Origin: Allomyces arbusculus
Lineage: Eukaryota > Blastocladiomycota > Blastocladiomycetes > Blastocladiales > Blastocladiaceae
Assembly (NCBI GenBank): GCA_027604705.1
Contig: JADHYV010000018.1
Span: 62,001-126,000, forward strand
DNA: 64,000 nucleotides
Direction of reading: 5' to 3'
Shown here: positions 22,103 through 32,478 of the stretch, one piece after another
How positions within the stretch are numbered: the stretch's first letter is position 1
Layout: every line of letters begins with the position of its first letter
Made by a program: the position numbers and the translations under genes
The notes under the pieces: generated by a model
Database searches by the model: none
Told to the model about the DNA's origin: nothing
Seen by the model: the letters and a program-made list of their open reading frames with translations, nothing else

Positions 22103-22912
22103 TTACATGTTGTTAAACTTGGACAAGTACTTGCGCTTCTTCATCTCCTCCTTTTTGGCCTTGAACTTGGCCACATCCTTTTTCGAGACCTTGCGTTTCT
22201 CGTCACCTTCACCCGTGAGCCGCTCCAGGGCCTTGCGGCGGTTCACCTCGTCCTGGTACGCGCCCGCGTCAAAGTAGTGCGACAACTGCCCGCGCGTCGG
22301 GCCCGCCTGCGCTGTCGTCAAGGGCAATCCCGTGCCCGGATCCATCGCCGGTTCCGCCAGCGCGTCCCACGGCGCGTCACCCGCTGTCTCGCCATCGAGC
22401 AGCGGCATCGGGGCGACGTTACGCGCCGGGACGTAGACCGCCGGGAAATGCCCGCCGGCAGGCGGTGGCGGGAGGTCGACGACGACGCCCGCGTCGAGCG
22501 GCGCCGAGAGCACGTCCGACGGGACCGACGCGGCGACGGCGTCGATAGTCGACAAGAGTCGGTCGAGGTGCGACGACGCCGGATTCGACTCGTACCCCCA
22601 CGGCCGTGGTGGGGTGCGCGACCGCGACCGACTGCGGGACCGGGACCGCGAGTAGGACCGACCGCGTGGGCTGCGAGAACGGGAACGAGACCGGGTGCGT
22701 GCGCGGCCGCGCGACGCGAGCGATTGCGGCGGGACGGCACCGGGGAGGGCTGAGGTCGAGGACGAGGTGGGGCGCGCGTCAGCGGCGTAGGGGTTATCCC
22801 ACGAGACTTCGCCGGTCTTGGTGTTCCAGTAGTAGGGCTGCTGCGTCTCCTCGTCGATACACGTCGTCCACCCGTCGGGCGACCCGGAGGCGGCGGCGAT
22901 GCGGTCGTCCAT
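22103..22912 (-). CDS. WW-domain protein with an Arg/Ser-rich segment, probable splicing-related factor
   Basis: 269 residues, single exon, ATG at 22912. An N-terminal WW domain covers about residues 12-41: GWTTCIDEETQQPYYWNTKT followed by GEVSWDNPY, with both signature Trp residues, the central Tyr pair and the closing Pro. Residues about 70-105 are a classic RS tract (alternating Arg-Ser with RSPRGRSYSRSRS). The C-terminal 60 residues are highly charged and helical (YQDEVNRRKALERL, SKKDVAKFKAKKEEMKKRKY). This combination is typical of nuclear factors that bind Pro-rich spliceosomal proteins through WW. I cannot match it to one named ortholog. It is head-to-head with PRE7 across 313 bp. Confidence 0.8.
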   Translation of the reverse strand: MDDRIAAASGSPDGWTTCIDEETQQPYYWNTKTGEVSWDNPYAADARPTSSSTSALPGAVPPQSLASRGRARTRSRSRSRSPRGRSYSRSRSRSRSRSRTPPRPWGYESNPASSHLDRLLSTIDAVAASVPSDVLSAPLDAGVVVDLPPPPAGGHFPAVYVPARNVAPMPLLDGETAGDAPWDALAEPAMDPGTGLPLTTAQAGPTRGQLSHYFDAGAYQDEVNRRKALERLTGEGDEKRKVSKKDVAKFKAKKEEMKKRKYLSKFNNM

Positions 22913-23225
22913 GGTTTTGCGAGCTATTGCGGGTAGTTGCGAGGGGTGGCCGGCGCAGTGGAATGCGTTGTGTGGGGATTTGTCGACGACGACGGCGAGA
23001 ACGACGGCCGAGGAGCAAGCGGTGGGAAGGCGACGGTGATCTGTTACAGATGTCGGTGTGTGGCCAGGCGATCACGCTGTGCGGTGGAAGCGCGCGTCAC
23101 TCCGTGTGCTGTCTGCTGGTCGGTTCGTTTGCTCTATTGCAAGTCGACAGCCGCACCTCGCTTCCAAGCCGCGACCAGCAGCACCAACCCAAGCAACAAC
23201 ACCAATCCCGCCAGCAACCGACACC
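22913..23225. promoter_or_regulatory. Divergent promoter region of the WW/RS gene and PRE7
   Basis: 313 bp between outward-facing ATGs at 22912 and 23226. No TATA box or recognisable proteasome-associated control element was seen. Confidence 0.4.
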
Positions 23226-24116
23226 ATGTTCGCGCAGCAGCCGCCAGCAATGAGCGCGGGCCCCGCCGGCGCCGCGTCGTCGCACGCGATCCAGCACCGC
23301 GTCTCGCCCTACGAGGACAATGGCGGGTTTGTACCCGAGCTGCACCCATTGCACCAAGATCTCGCCGCCATCATCGCACGGCGGCTTACGCGAAACACCT
23401 TGTCCACCCGTGTAGCACATCGGTGGCCATTGCCGGCGAGGACTACGCGATCATCGCGGCCGACACGCGCCAGTCCGAGGGCTACTTGATCAACTCGCGG
23501 TATGCGCCCAAGGCCTTCCAGCTGTCCGACTCGTCGGTCGTGTCGTGCTGCGGCTTCTACGGCGACGCGACGGCACTCGTCACCCACCTCAAGCAACAAA
23601 TGGAGGTTTACCAGTTCAACCACGACAAGCCCATGCCGACGCCCGCACTTGCACAACTGCTGTCGATTACGCTCTACCGCAAGCGCTTCTTCCCCTACTA
23701 CGTGCACAACATTCTGGCCGGGCTCGATGCTGAAGGTGCGTTCTCCTTTGGGTGACAAGTGTGGCCGTTGCCTTGCCTTGCCGTGCCGTGACTTCTGACG
23801 CGTTTCTTCTGCTTTGCTAGGCAAGGGCTGCATCTACAACTACGACCCGGTCGGCTCGTTTGAGCGGTACAAGTACCAGGCCTCCGGTTCCGGTGTCGCG
23901 CTGATCCAGCCGTTCCTCGACAACATGGTCGGCTTCAAGAACACGTCGCTGCAGGACAACCCGCCGTTTTTGCCGCTCGACAAGGCGCTGCAGCTCGTCA
24001 AGGACGCGTTCACGTCGGCGACCGAGCGTGATATCTACACGGGCGACCAGGTCGAGATTTTCATCATTACGCGCGACGGCGTGCGCAAGGAGACCTACGA
24101 CCTCAAGAAGGACTAA
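23226..24116 (+). CDS. PRE7: 20S proteasome subunit beta-6 (PRE7 / PSMB1)
   Basis: Structural beta subunit of the 20S proteasome core. Exons 23226-23326, 23416-23735 and 23821-24116 join to 238 residues (human PSMB1 has 241). The match is collinear: RVSPYEDNGGTSVAIAGED, AIIAADTRQSEGYLINSR, CCGFYGDATALVTHL, LYRKRFFPYYVHNILAGLD, KGCIYNYDPVGSFERYKY, LIQPFLDNMVGFKN, ALQLVKDAFTSATERDIYTG and the end TRDGVRKETYDLKKD. Beta-6 is a non-catalytic subunit, and the short N-terminal extension here resembles the usual propeptide-like leader. Introns are 89 and 85 nt, with GTTTGT and GTGCGT donors. Confidence 0.97.
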
Positions 24117-24536
24117 GTGGTTCCGCCGTCGTTCGTTGAGCATGGGGAAAGGAGCCGTGGCCAGCGCTGGGACGGGGCCGAGCATCGGCCGGCCGGCGCA
24201 CCCGGCTTGTGCACATAAGAATACACCAATTTGAGTCTTCAGTGTTGGTCGTGGCCGTATTTCGCGTGTCGCTGCTGCTGCTCAGGTTGATCTCCTTCTG
24301 CCCGCTGCTCTCCGCTTGAGTCGCGCGCAGCACGTGTCGGCTCCCAGCGCGTGGCGCGAGACGCGTCGCGTAGCGATCATCAGCCGCTCGAGGTGTGCCT
24401 GTCAGCGGCAAACGACCGCCAAACGATCGCTTCCTTGCTGGCGCTGATATCACGGCGGCTGTGCCTGCCAACCTGCCGCATTCCACCACGGCCTTTCGAC
24501 CGGTTCCAGAACCACTGAGCCAAGCGCAAGACCACC
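24117..24536. other. Intergenic region between PRE7 and the histidine phosphatase gene
   Basis: 420 bp between tandem plus-strand genes, holding the PRE7 3' UTR and the promoter of the next gene. No gene-like frame or repeat is visible. Confidence 0.4.
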
Positions 24537-25567
24537 ATGCCCACCGCACCCGCGACGACGTCGAACGGCGCCAGCCATGCCGACGCGCCTCAACCCCCAA
24601 CCACATCGTCCCGCACGCGCACCATCTACGTGATCCGGCACGGCGCGCGCGCCGACTGGGAGCCGTCTTCTTCCGCGCAGCTCTCGTGGCAGTCGCCCAC
24701 GGGCCACGCCCACGACCCGCCGCTCTCCAAGACGGGCCGCGCGCAATCGCGCGACCTGGCGCGCTTTCTCGCGCGCGAAGGCATTCTCGATGTGCATCCA
24801 GCGGTCCTCGTCTCGCCCTACTCGCGGTGCTGGCAAACGATCGCGCCTGCGCTCGCGCCGTACGGGCACGCGATCGGTGTGGAACCCGGCATTCGCGAAT
24901 GGCACTCGCGCGAGTTTATCGAGGACCCGGACGTGGACAAGTTGTGTCGCGTGTTTGCCGCGGACCATAACGAAACCGCCGAACAGGCAGTGGTTTTGGA
25001 CTCGGACGACGAGGAGAATGACCCCAAGGCGGTATTCAAGGACCACGAGTACTGGCAGCGGTCGGTGCGCGTGAACGGTGCCTGGCGCGCGCTGGTCGTA
25101 CCGTCGCGTGAGTTAGCCGAGGGGCACGACTCGCAGCTGCGCGGCGAGACCGAGGACGAGTTGCATTTACGCGCCGTGCAGTTTGTGCGCGAGCTGCTTG
25201 GGAACGAGGAGGTGTGGGCGCGGTCTGACACGGTCGTTCTCGTCACGCATGCGGCCACGGCGATTGCGCTGGGTACATACGAAGTTGTTATGTGCCGGGT
25301 TCAAGGTGATATTGCCATTCACTGACCCCGTTGCCCACGGTCTGTGATCTAGGACGCGCGATTGTTGGGCACCGGCACGCGCGGATCCACTGTGCGACGG
25401 CGAGCACATCCAAGTATGTCGAGAGCGACGACGGCCAGTGGCAGTGTTTGTGGAATGGGCGGTACGACTATTTGCGGTCGGGCGCCGTGCGCGACTGGAC
25501 GTTCCACACGGACACGCCCGACACGACCGTCTCGGTGCGCGCCGCGTCGCCGCGAGCGCGCTCCTGA
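24537..25567 (+). CDS. Histidine phosphatase superfamily (phosphoglycerate-mutase-like) protein
   Basis: Two exons, 24537-25272 and 25353-25567, give 316 residues. The RHG catalytic motif is in YVIRHGARADWE (RHG at residues 34-36). The phosphate-pocket Arg is in LVSPYSRCWQTIAPAL, the family acid or partner is in GIREWHSREF, and the second His is in VLVTHAATAIALGRAIVG. This is the pattern of the UBASH3/TFIIIC-tau55-like branch. The final exon adds YVESDDGQWQCLWNGRYDYL and a short C-terminal beta-rich tail, plausible for the tau55 type, where the domain often serves in a complex rather than metabolism. The substrate cannot be inferred. The single intron is 80 nt. An acidic insert (DSDDEENDP) sits mid-domain. 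Confidence 0.85.
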
Positions 25568-25859
25568 GCGCGGGATGCTGGGCCGCGGACCCGGTTTGAG
25601 ACGAATCAATACATGACTGCAAGCTGGTACTCCCGATATTTGATCGTCTGGCATGGACCACGCCGCTTTGCTCTGTTGCTTTGGCCTGCAGGGAGGTTGG
25701 AGGTGATGATTGTGGTGATCGCCACAGTTTTGCGCTCCACCAAACCAAAGGCACCAGCGATCCCCACTCTGCAGCCCGCACACGCGCTTTACCCGGACCA
25801 AGTCGACCCTCTCCGAGCTATTTCCTCCGCACCGAACCATTGCTAACTGGCCGCACACG

Positions 25860-27389
25860 ATGCCGCGCCCCGCTGCACCCACGCTCGCGTCGCGCCCCGC
25901 GCGACCAGGCGCACCAGCGACCTGGACACGGCGACTCAACACGGCCACCGACGACCACGAGGTAGAAGAGGCTCCGTCCCCACCTTCACGGCGCCGACGA
26001 CGCCTGGTCCCCGTGGCCGACCTTGGTCCGCGCCGCAATGGCTCCAGCGCGCGATCCGGATCCGGCGCACCGACCGAACGCGTGCGCGACTCGGGCCCAG
26101 CCCGCCGGCCGGCTGCAGCAGCTGCACCGACGCGCCCGACGCGACCACCGCGACCGGCCGAACCGTCCGTCGAGATCGAGCTTCCACGACGCGCAGCGCC
26201 GGTCGCCGACGAAGTCGAGCAGCCACGGCGCGAAGCGCCCACCCCCGCGCCCGCCTCCGCGCCCGCCCCCGTACCGACACGCCCGCCGGAACCCCACGCC
26301 AACACCGACGCGCCGCCGGACCTGACCGTCCACTCGGCGATCCTTGCGAAACGCGCGATCGCGTCTCTTCACACCCCTCCACCACCCTCCATGCACGCGG
26401 CACTGCTCGGCGCGCACCACGAAGCGGGCGTCCCCGACCGGTTCGACCGCGGCTGGACCCCGCCGCCGCCAAGCAGTCCAAAGCTCATCGACCGGCACTA
26501 TGTCCCCGAAGACCTTGCGCATTTACCGGACATGGAGAGTGACGTGCTTTCGGCGCACGACTTGCCCGTGTCGCGGCACCGGCGCGCACTGCGAGCGGTC
26601 GCGGCGAGCTTCATGTGGGTGGGCGGCGAGGTGGAGGTCCCCGTGGCGCTCGGGAGCGACGTCGAGGCAGAGGTCGTGGATCGCGGACGGCGGCGAGTGC
26701 GGGAGGCGAGTACTCAGCGCGCGTCGACGGGGAAGCGCAAGCGGCGGATTCGTGACGAGTCGGACTACGATTATGAGGATGAGAACGACGAGAAGGAGAA
26801 CCGACCGCCCTTCGCGTCGCGGCCGCGGCGTGGTCCGTCGCCCGCGACGTCGCCGTTTCCTGCCACGCGTGCACGCAATTCGCGTCGCACTGCACGCACC
26901 GCATGGGCGCCACCGCGGCCGGCGACTCCGCGCCGTGCAACACCGGCCTCGACTGCTCAACCGGCAATAGTGTCGCGAGCGTCGGCTCCGGCCGTGGCCC
27001 CCGCCCCCGCTCTCACCGCCGCGGCGGTTCCCCGGAAACGCGTCCCGCTCGGCGAGATTATTCTGCAGCGAAACGCTCAGGCGTTGCGCACGCTGCCGCG
27101 GCCGCTCAGTCCGAGCTCAACGCCCGACGAAGTGTGGGCCGATATTAGCACGTCGACAGCCGTGCCGCAACCGACGGAGCGCCGCCCGGCAGCGGGTGGT
27201 GGTTTGGCAGCGCGTGCTCTCGGTCGGGACGCGGTCGCGCTGAGCGACGCGACGCAGTCGGCGCCCGCGGAAATGGCAGCCGACCGGCGGCAGCTGGCAA
27301 TGGCACGCACGGCCGCCGAGTCCCGCAGCCGGCGCGCGGCAGTCGTAGGGACGGGTCCGGCGGAGCGAGGCGCGCCGCGGCGGACGTGA
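25860..27389 (+). CDS. Disordered protein with KEN box and D box, candidate APC/C substrate
   Basis: 509 residues in one frame from the ATG at 25860. It is almost wholly low-complexity Pro/Ala/Arg, with a more ordered central part (LTVHSAILAKRAIASLHTP, KLIDRHYVPEDLAHLPDMES). It contains a KEN box (KEN at residues 312-314, in DEKENRPP) and a perfect extended destruction box RVPLGEIILQRN (residues 394-405, RxxLxxxxLxxN). Together with the disorder, these are hallmarks of anaphase-promoting-complex substrates such as securins, shugoshins or mitotic regulators. No separase-binding or coiled-coil signature lets me choose among them. Very GC-rich third positions support this frame over a 318-codon antisense one. 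Confidence 0.6.
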   Translation: MPRPAAPTLASRPARPGAPATWTRRLNTATDDHEVEEAPSPPSRRRRRLVPVADLGPRRNGSSARSGSGAPTERVRDSGPARRPAAAAAPTRPTRPPRPAEPSVEIELPRRAAPVADEVEQPRREAPTPAPASAPAPVPTRPPEPHANTDAPPDLTVHSAILAKRAIASLHTPPPPSMHAALLGAHHEAGVPDRFDRGWTPPPPSSPKLIDRHYVPEDLAHLPDMESDVLSAHDLPVSRHRRALRAVAASFMWVGGEVEVPVALGSDVEAEVVDRGRRRVREASTQRASTGKRKRRIRDESDYDYEDENDEKENRPPFASRPRRGPSPATSPFPATRARNSRRTARTAWAPPRPATPRRATPASTAQPAIVSRASAPAVAPAPALTAAAVPRKRVPLGEIILQRNAQALRTLPRPLSPSSTPDEVWADISTSTAVPQPTERRPAAGGGLAARALGRDAVALSDATQSAPAEMAADRRQLAMARTAAESRSRRAAVVGTGPAERGAPRRT

Positions 27390-27765
27390 AAGAGATATTG
27401 AAGCGCGTCGTGTGATGCATCCTCTGATGGCCGCGCCGGACTCTTTGTCCCTGTGCAGTGACCCACGTGTGACAGGTCCGAGTCAGTGTCACATGCGGGC
27501 TTTGGACCGCCGCCGCCCCGTTGCTGGGGCCGCTCCTCCGCGGGCCTCCGACCCTCGCTCGTCCCTTCCGCGATTCTTTCTTTCTCCTTGCCCCACCGCG
27601 CCCCACACCACCACCTGCTGCTGCAACGACCTTGCGTCGTTCAAGTGCTGCACGACGAGCCTCATTAACGAGCTGCAAGACCGCGAGCGCTGCACCGTGC
27701 GAGTGCCGGAGACCAGTTGGCTGTGCGCGATCAACGACGCTGCCACCCCATCACGGCCTGCAAAC
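27390..27765. other. Intergenic region upstream of the mitochondrial carrier
   Basis: 376 bp, pyrimidine-rich on the plus strand near 27560-27620. An open frame reaches upstream from the carrier to 27412, but with no protein-like sequence, so it is taken as 5' UTR/promoter. Confidence 0.4.
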
Positions 27766-29018
27766 ATGGCACACGCCCCTGCCCCGCCACCACGATCTCT
27801 CGCCGCCCCCGCGGCCGCACCTGTCCCCGCGGCCCCTCGCCCACTCCTGCAAGGCTTCACGCTCGGCGCGGGCGCCGCGTGCATCGCAGCGACTTTCACG
27901 AACCCGATGGAAGTCGTCAAGACGCGGCTGCAGCTGCAGGGCGAGCTGATGCGGCGGCACGAGGCCTCGTCGTCCACTTCGTCGTTCACGCGCGTCTACC
28001 GTTCGGCGCCACACGCGTTCGGCGTCATTCTCCGGTCCGAGGGCGTGCGCGGCCTGCAGCGCGGCCTGTTCCCAGCGTACCTCTACCAGTGCGTGATGAA
28101 CGGGATCCGGCTCGGCGGGTACGAGCCCGTCAAGCATGCCATCAACGCGGGCGTAGTCCGCGCGCAGCATTCCGGCTGGGCGCCCGTCGCCGCCGTCGCG
28201 ACCAACGTGATTGATCCGATTGTGCCGGTGTTGTCGGGGTTCACGTGCGGAATTGCGGCGGCGCTGTGCGGGTCGCCGCTGTTTTTGGTGAAGACGCGGC
28301 TGCAGGCGTACTCGTCGGACCCGCGGCTCGCGGGGATTGGCGCGCAGCACAGGTACAAGTCGACGGCGCACGCGATGATGGCGGTGGTGAAGGAGGGTGG
28401 GGTCAAGAATCTGTGGCGCGGGGCGACGGCAAGTATGATGCGCACGGGCGGTACGTTGCCGATTGAGCATGACCGTGATTGATGGGTTCGGCACCTGACT
28501 CGTCGCGCGTGTGCCCGTATCGGCGTAGTCGGGTCTGCCGTGCAGCTCTCGTCGTACGACGCCATCAAGAACGCGCTCAAGACGCACCACTGGCTGCAAC
28601 GTCCCGCGGCCGACGGCACCGTGCAGCCCATTTTCGGCGATGGGATCGAGCTGCACTTTTCGGCGTCGATGCTGACAGGTCTGCTCGTGGCGTTTGCCAT
28701 GAACCCATTCGATACGGTCTCAACGCGGCTGTATAACCAGGCCGTCGACGCGCAGGGTCGCGGCGTGCTGTATACTGGCCCAATTGACTGCTTTGCCAAG
28801 ACGATTCGCGCCGAGGGGGTCGCGGGGCTTTACAAGGGGTTCACAGCGCATTGGTTGCGCGTTGGGTACGTTTTGCTCGCTGGCCTTCTCCACCCGTGTG
28901 TTTTTTTGCCTTGAACTGACCGATCGTTTTGCGCGTTTCTAGCCCGCACACGATTTTGACATTTGTGTTCTTGGAGCAGCTGCGGTCCTTGGCCGACGTG
29001 CATTGGATAATGGATTAG
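27766..29018 (+). CDS. Mitochondrial carrier, SLC25A34/35 (oxaloacetate carrier OAC1-like)
   Basis: Inner-membrane solute carrier. Exons 27766-28450, 28529-28865 and 28943-29018 give 365 residues. There are three tandem carrier repeats, each with the signature after helix 1: NPMEVVKTRLQLQ, SPLFLVKTRLQA and NPFDTVSTRLYNQAVD. The second lacks the usual acidic residue, as in the SLC25A34/35/Oac1 subfamily. Other matches are GLQRGLFPAYLYQCVMNGIR-type residues, ATASMMRTGVGSAVQLSSYD, GLYKGFTAHWLRVGPHTILT and FLEQLRSLAD. A Pro/Ala-rich N-terminal extension of about 30 residues precedes the first helix. Substrates in this group are dicarboxylates or oxaloacetate/sulfate; the exact one cannot be read from sequence. 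Both introns (78 and 77 nt) use GTACGT donors. Confidence 0.92.
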
Positions 29019-30642
29019 ACCGACAAGCGCTGTACTTTTCATACATATTGATTCATACGCATGCTAACCCGATAGCCACGGCGAGAAAAGTTTCGTGTCC
29101 AGCGAATCCCCTTTGGGGCACAGACAGAAGGACGTTTTGACCAAGGAAAATAATCGGGAAACAAAACAAAAACCATCAAAAATTGAAAGAATCAAGGATG
29201 GTCGACAAACATCCACGAGACGGCGTTGTGCATGATGGCTATCCCATTGCAATCAGAACGATGCAGAAGACCCGAAAACGTCGTCACTGCCGCCAGTGTA
29301 AAACTGCTGCCACTCTCTGCACCTTGATCGTCATCCTCCGCCTTGCTCGACTTGCCAGACTTTGCCGACGACTGCCCAGCTGCTTCGGAGTAATCTGAAT
29401 ACGGCTCTTCCAAGAAACTGTCGGGAAATTGGCGGGTGGACACCCTATTCAAGTCGCCAGTCTGGGAGCAAGTTTCCACATCAGACGAGCGAGCCCATGG
29501 TCGTGGACGGTTCACCAAGGCCACCAACCCCTTGACAGGACTTGCGCAAGTCAATTAGACCCAAAAGGACTGTAAAATTTGAAGGCGGCAGTCAACCATG
29601 TTAGGGACAACCCATGATTTGGGCACGACACACGTGGTCAAGAGGGACAATCGTCCTGATGGCAAGTGGTTTATGACGACGAGCAGGACTCTGGGGTACA
29701 GCGACCAGGTTATGCAAACCGGGTGCGCTGACAAGGCCTACATTCTGTTTCTCATCCGCAGCGATGAATTCCTGATGGTGAACGCCGAGAGGGGCTCGAT
29801 GTTGTGGATTTAATCAATACATCACGCCGGTTTTTTGCACGTTGATATCTGGGAGCGACGTTGCTGACCGAAGTGTCAGGATACAAACCATAATATATTG
29901 ATCAAAATTGGATGGGGGGCTGGCGCATGAGGACGTGTGCGATCAGCGCCGTGCGGGTTGGTGCCAGTGCAGCATGGGCGTGGTGCCAGTGCAGCGTGGC
30001 GCGCGATTGGTCGCGCCAGGTCAGGATGCGTGCACTGAGTGCCGTCGTGGCGTGGGGTGGTGCTGGTGTGCGCACTCGGTCGAGGTCAGTTGTGGGTGTG
30101 CCCGCGATCATGGTGCATGGGAGCGAGAGACGTCGCGGATTGGGTCGGGGTTGCGTGAACGCGACAGCAGGATGGTCTATGGCGGGACACGGCGGCCGGC
30201 TCCGTGCCTCGATCTGGGTCACTCGCGACGAGGGTCAACCACGAATCCATGACCTGACGCGCTCGACGTGCTCTTCCTTGATTCAATCGCTCACGATCAG
30301 TCAAAGGTCCAGCCAAATCACCAGGGAAAATTTATTTCTCATTGAACACGCTTGTATCAATCATCTTCGCCCATACATCGCACACGCGCGAGAGGGACGG
30401 GAAGGGGGGGGGGGGGGTGCAGCAAGATGCGGGGTTTGGCCGGAGCGCTAGGTGAGCAGCAGCTGGCCGCTATGGTACAGGATAGGAGCGACAAAAATGG
30501 ACAAGAAAACGACGGGTTCGAAAGGGCAATGCAAAAAAGTCGCGCACGGGAGCTGGTCGAGCTCGAGGCAGCGGCGGTGCCAGCGTCGTCGGCGAGGTGC
30601 AGTGAGCGGCGAGCGCGACAGGCGGCGACGTGGTCGGTCAAC
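29019..30642. other. 1.6-kb region without a supported gene
   Basis: The region is A+T-richer than its surroundings up to about 29.9 kb. A 120-codon minus frame (29192-29554) contains an acidic, Ser-rich stretch (KSGKSSKAEDDDQGAESGSS) and could be a small gene or gene end. A 71-codon plus frame lies at 29598-29813. Neither matches anything I know, and both use non-GC-rich codons unlike neighbouring genes. A G run is near the right end. It holds 3' UTRs of the carrier (plus) and of the small gene at 30643 (minus). Confidence 0.3.
30404..30417. repeat. Homopolymeric G run
   Basis: Fourteen consecutive G preceded by GGGAAG. It lies in the 3' flank of the small minus-strand gene at 30643. Confidence 0.8.
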
Positions 30643-30927
30643 TTAGTGCTTCTTGGCGTGCAGCTGCGACAGGCGCTCTTCCCAGGTGATCATGCCTTGG
30701 TTCTCGCGGAAACGCAGGTCTTGGTCGCTGACGACCTTCTTGACGGACGAGTAGACGGCGACTGGGTAGAAGGTGGGCGGATTGGGTCAGGAAACGATCG
30801 TCGCGATGATGCAGGCAGCGAATCGATGCGGCAACGTACAGGCACAAACAACCGACACGAATGAGACGAGCGGGACAATCTCGGGCGTCTGGCGAGCCGT
30901 TTGGCGGAAGTACGAGATGACCGACAT
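30643..30927 (-). CDS. Tiny single-pass mitochondrial protein, B12D/NDUFA4-like
   Basis: Exons 30840-30927 and 30643-30761 join in frame (intron 78 nt, donor GTACGT) to 68 residues. It starts MSVISYFRQTARQTPEIVPL, has a single hydrophobic segment (VPLVSFVSVVCAFAVYSSV), then a charged tail (KKVVSDQDLRFRENQ) and ends LSQLHAKKH. Its size, its membrane segment placed after about 17 residues with 'PEIVPL', and the polar tail with Asp/Arg pairs resemble the B12D/NDUFA4 (MLRQ) group of respiratory-chain accessory subunits. The likeness is weak, so the family is a suggestion. The gene structure itself is well supported by frame and splice signals. Confidence 0.6.
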
Positions 30928-32478
30928 GGTGGAGGGGATGGGGGGGTTGATGCGCGAGAAGTGCTGCTTGGTTGCTGCTCGAGGAGCGGGCTAGATGCTG
31001 GACCAAGACGGGTGAGGGGCGGCCGGTATTTATCTGGCCGAGCAGGGCCACCAGCAGGGCCACGACGTTGTCATTGCGATCGGGCCCGGCGGTGCACGCC
31101 TTCGATGATCGGCAGGCCGATGTGCGCGCACGCGGCGTGTGTCGGGACACCAAAGTCGGAGGCGGGCCCTGCGCTGGGGGTGGAAGAGCGTAGCTGGTCC
31201 GCGTCACCATCGCGTAACCATGACGCGGGGAGCACTAAATGGTGGGGACGGTGCGCGGCGGGGACACGCAGCCCTTTGGGCACCTTGTCGGCTGTAGTCG
31301 GCGGGCCGGGCAAGCTTCGGTGCGGCGGCGACGGCGGCGGGTGAGGGACGCGCCCGTGGCTGCGAGACAGGGCAAGGCCGGAAAGCACGTGCGTTTCTGG
31401 GTGAGGAAGGTGCAGTGACGCAGCATGACTCACGGTTGCCCAGCTTGCATGCATTGCGCTCAGGCAAGGGCAGGGTGTCTTGGATGGATTTGGCGGATGG
31501 GTGTGACATTTCATGAAGCGTGCGGTGGAGAAGCGGCTGATGCGTGGGTGTGGCTGGAACCTCCCGCCACAGGCGCGTCAGACTGCCTGGCCAGCCTCGG
31601 TTTCGCGAGTGGAAAATCGAGGATCGGAAGCCGAAATCCAGGTGTGGCAGCAGTTTCACGGCAAGCGCCAGGTGTTCCAATCCCCAGCGTTTGAAAAGCA
31701 GACCTGAAACCCCGAGTTGCGGCGAAAGCGGCTGCGCATTCTCCGCCGCACGCACGCCACCCCCGGGCGACGCCAGGCGAAACGCGCAGAGGCGCGCACC
31801 AACAACAGGGGAAGCAGCGGAAAAGGAAGGCCAGCTCGCCTGGGCGGCGCGCCAGCACTCGCCAACGCCCGCCGGCAACTTGCCAACGCGTGGTGTGGCG
31901 AAGGACACGCGCGCGCCGGTGTGGCCAAGCCGGTCCCTCTCGCCGACATGACGGCCGCACGCTTGCCCTCCTCGCTGCTGGCGACCACCACCACCGCCAC
32001 CTGGACTGCGCGCGGCCGTACGACACGCTCGCCCCGCACCAAGCGGCCACCCGTCTCCAGCGTGCAGGCCCCGTCTCCCTTGCCTCGTCGCACCGCGCGC
32101 ACCAGCACCCAGCACCCTCGCCCAGCGCTCGCCGCGCTCCCCGTGCTCGCGCGTTCCTGGTCGTGCCGCTGGTCCCGACCGACCGCACGCTCGCGCTGCT
32201 CTTCGTACTCCTCGCCCAAGTTCCGGCGCGCGCTCTCCACCAGGTCGCGTTCGTCAAACGCACCCGCATCGCCGTCGACAGTCGCGGTGCCGTGATCGGT
32301 CCAAGCTCGGCCAGCGCCAACGCTCAGCGTCGATCGCACCGCCATCTTGGCGGTGCTGCTGTTGCCCCACCGCACGCGCCCCTTTTTTTCCGCGGCACGC
32401 CCACGCGTCGCTGCACGCACGACCGACTGCAACGCTGCATCGCCGCTGCAACGCATTATAACCCGCACCAGCTGCAGC
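30928..32478. promoter_or_regulatory. Long divergent upstream region of the NDT80-type regulator
   Basis: 1551 bp between the minus gene at 30927 and the ATG at 32479. Long open frames exist on both strands (for example 31204-32115 and 31656-32492 minus), but they mirror one another and look like by-products of GC-rich DNA. A CATTATAACC sequence at about 32454-32463, 16 bp before the ATG, and a pyrimidine tract near 32385 are the only visible candidate elements. The length fits a complex promoter and 5' leader for a regulatory gene. Confidence 0.4.

Noticed and set aside
25349-26305. 318-codon minus-strand frame opposite the KEN/D-box gene
   Set aside because: Gly/Arg-rich mirror; it overlaps the last exon of the histidine phosphatase gene as well.
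30404-30417. Poly-G tracts (also 14493-14505) as possible assembly errors or regulatory sites
   Set aside because: Simple homopolymers in non-coding DNA; no evidence for function beyond slippage.
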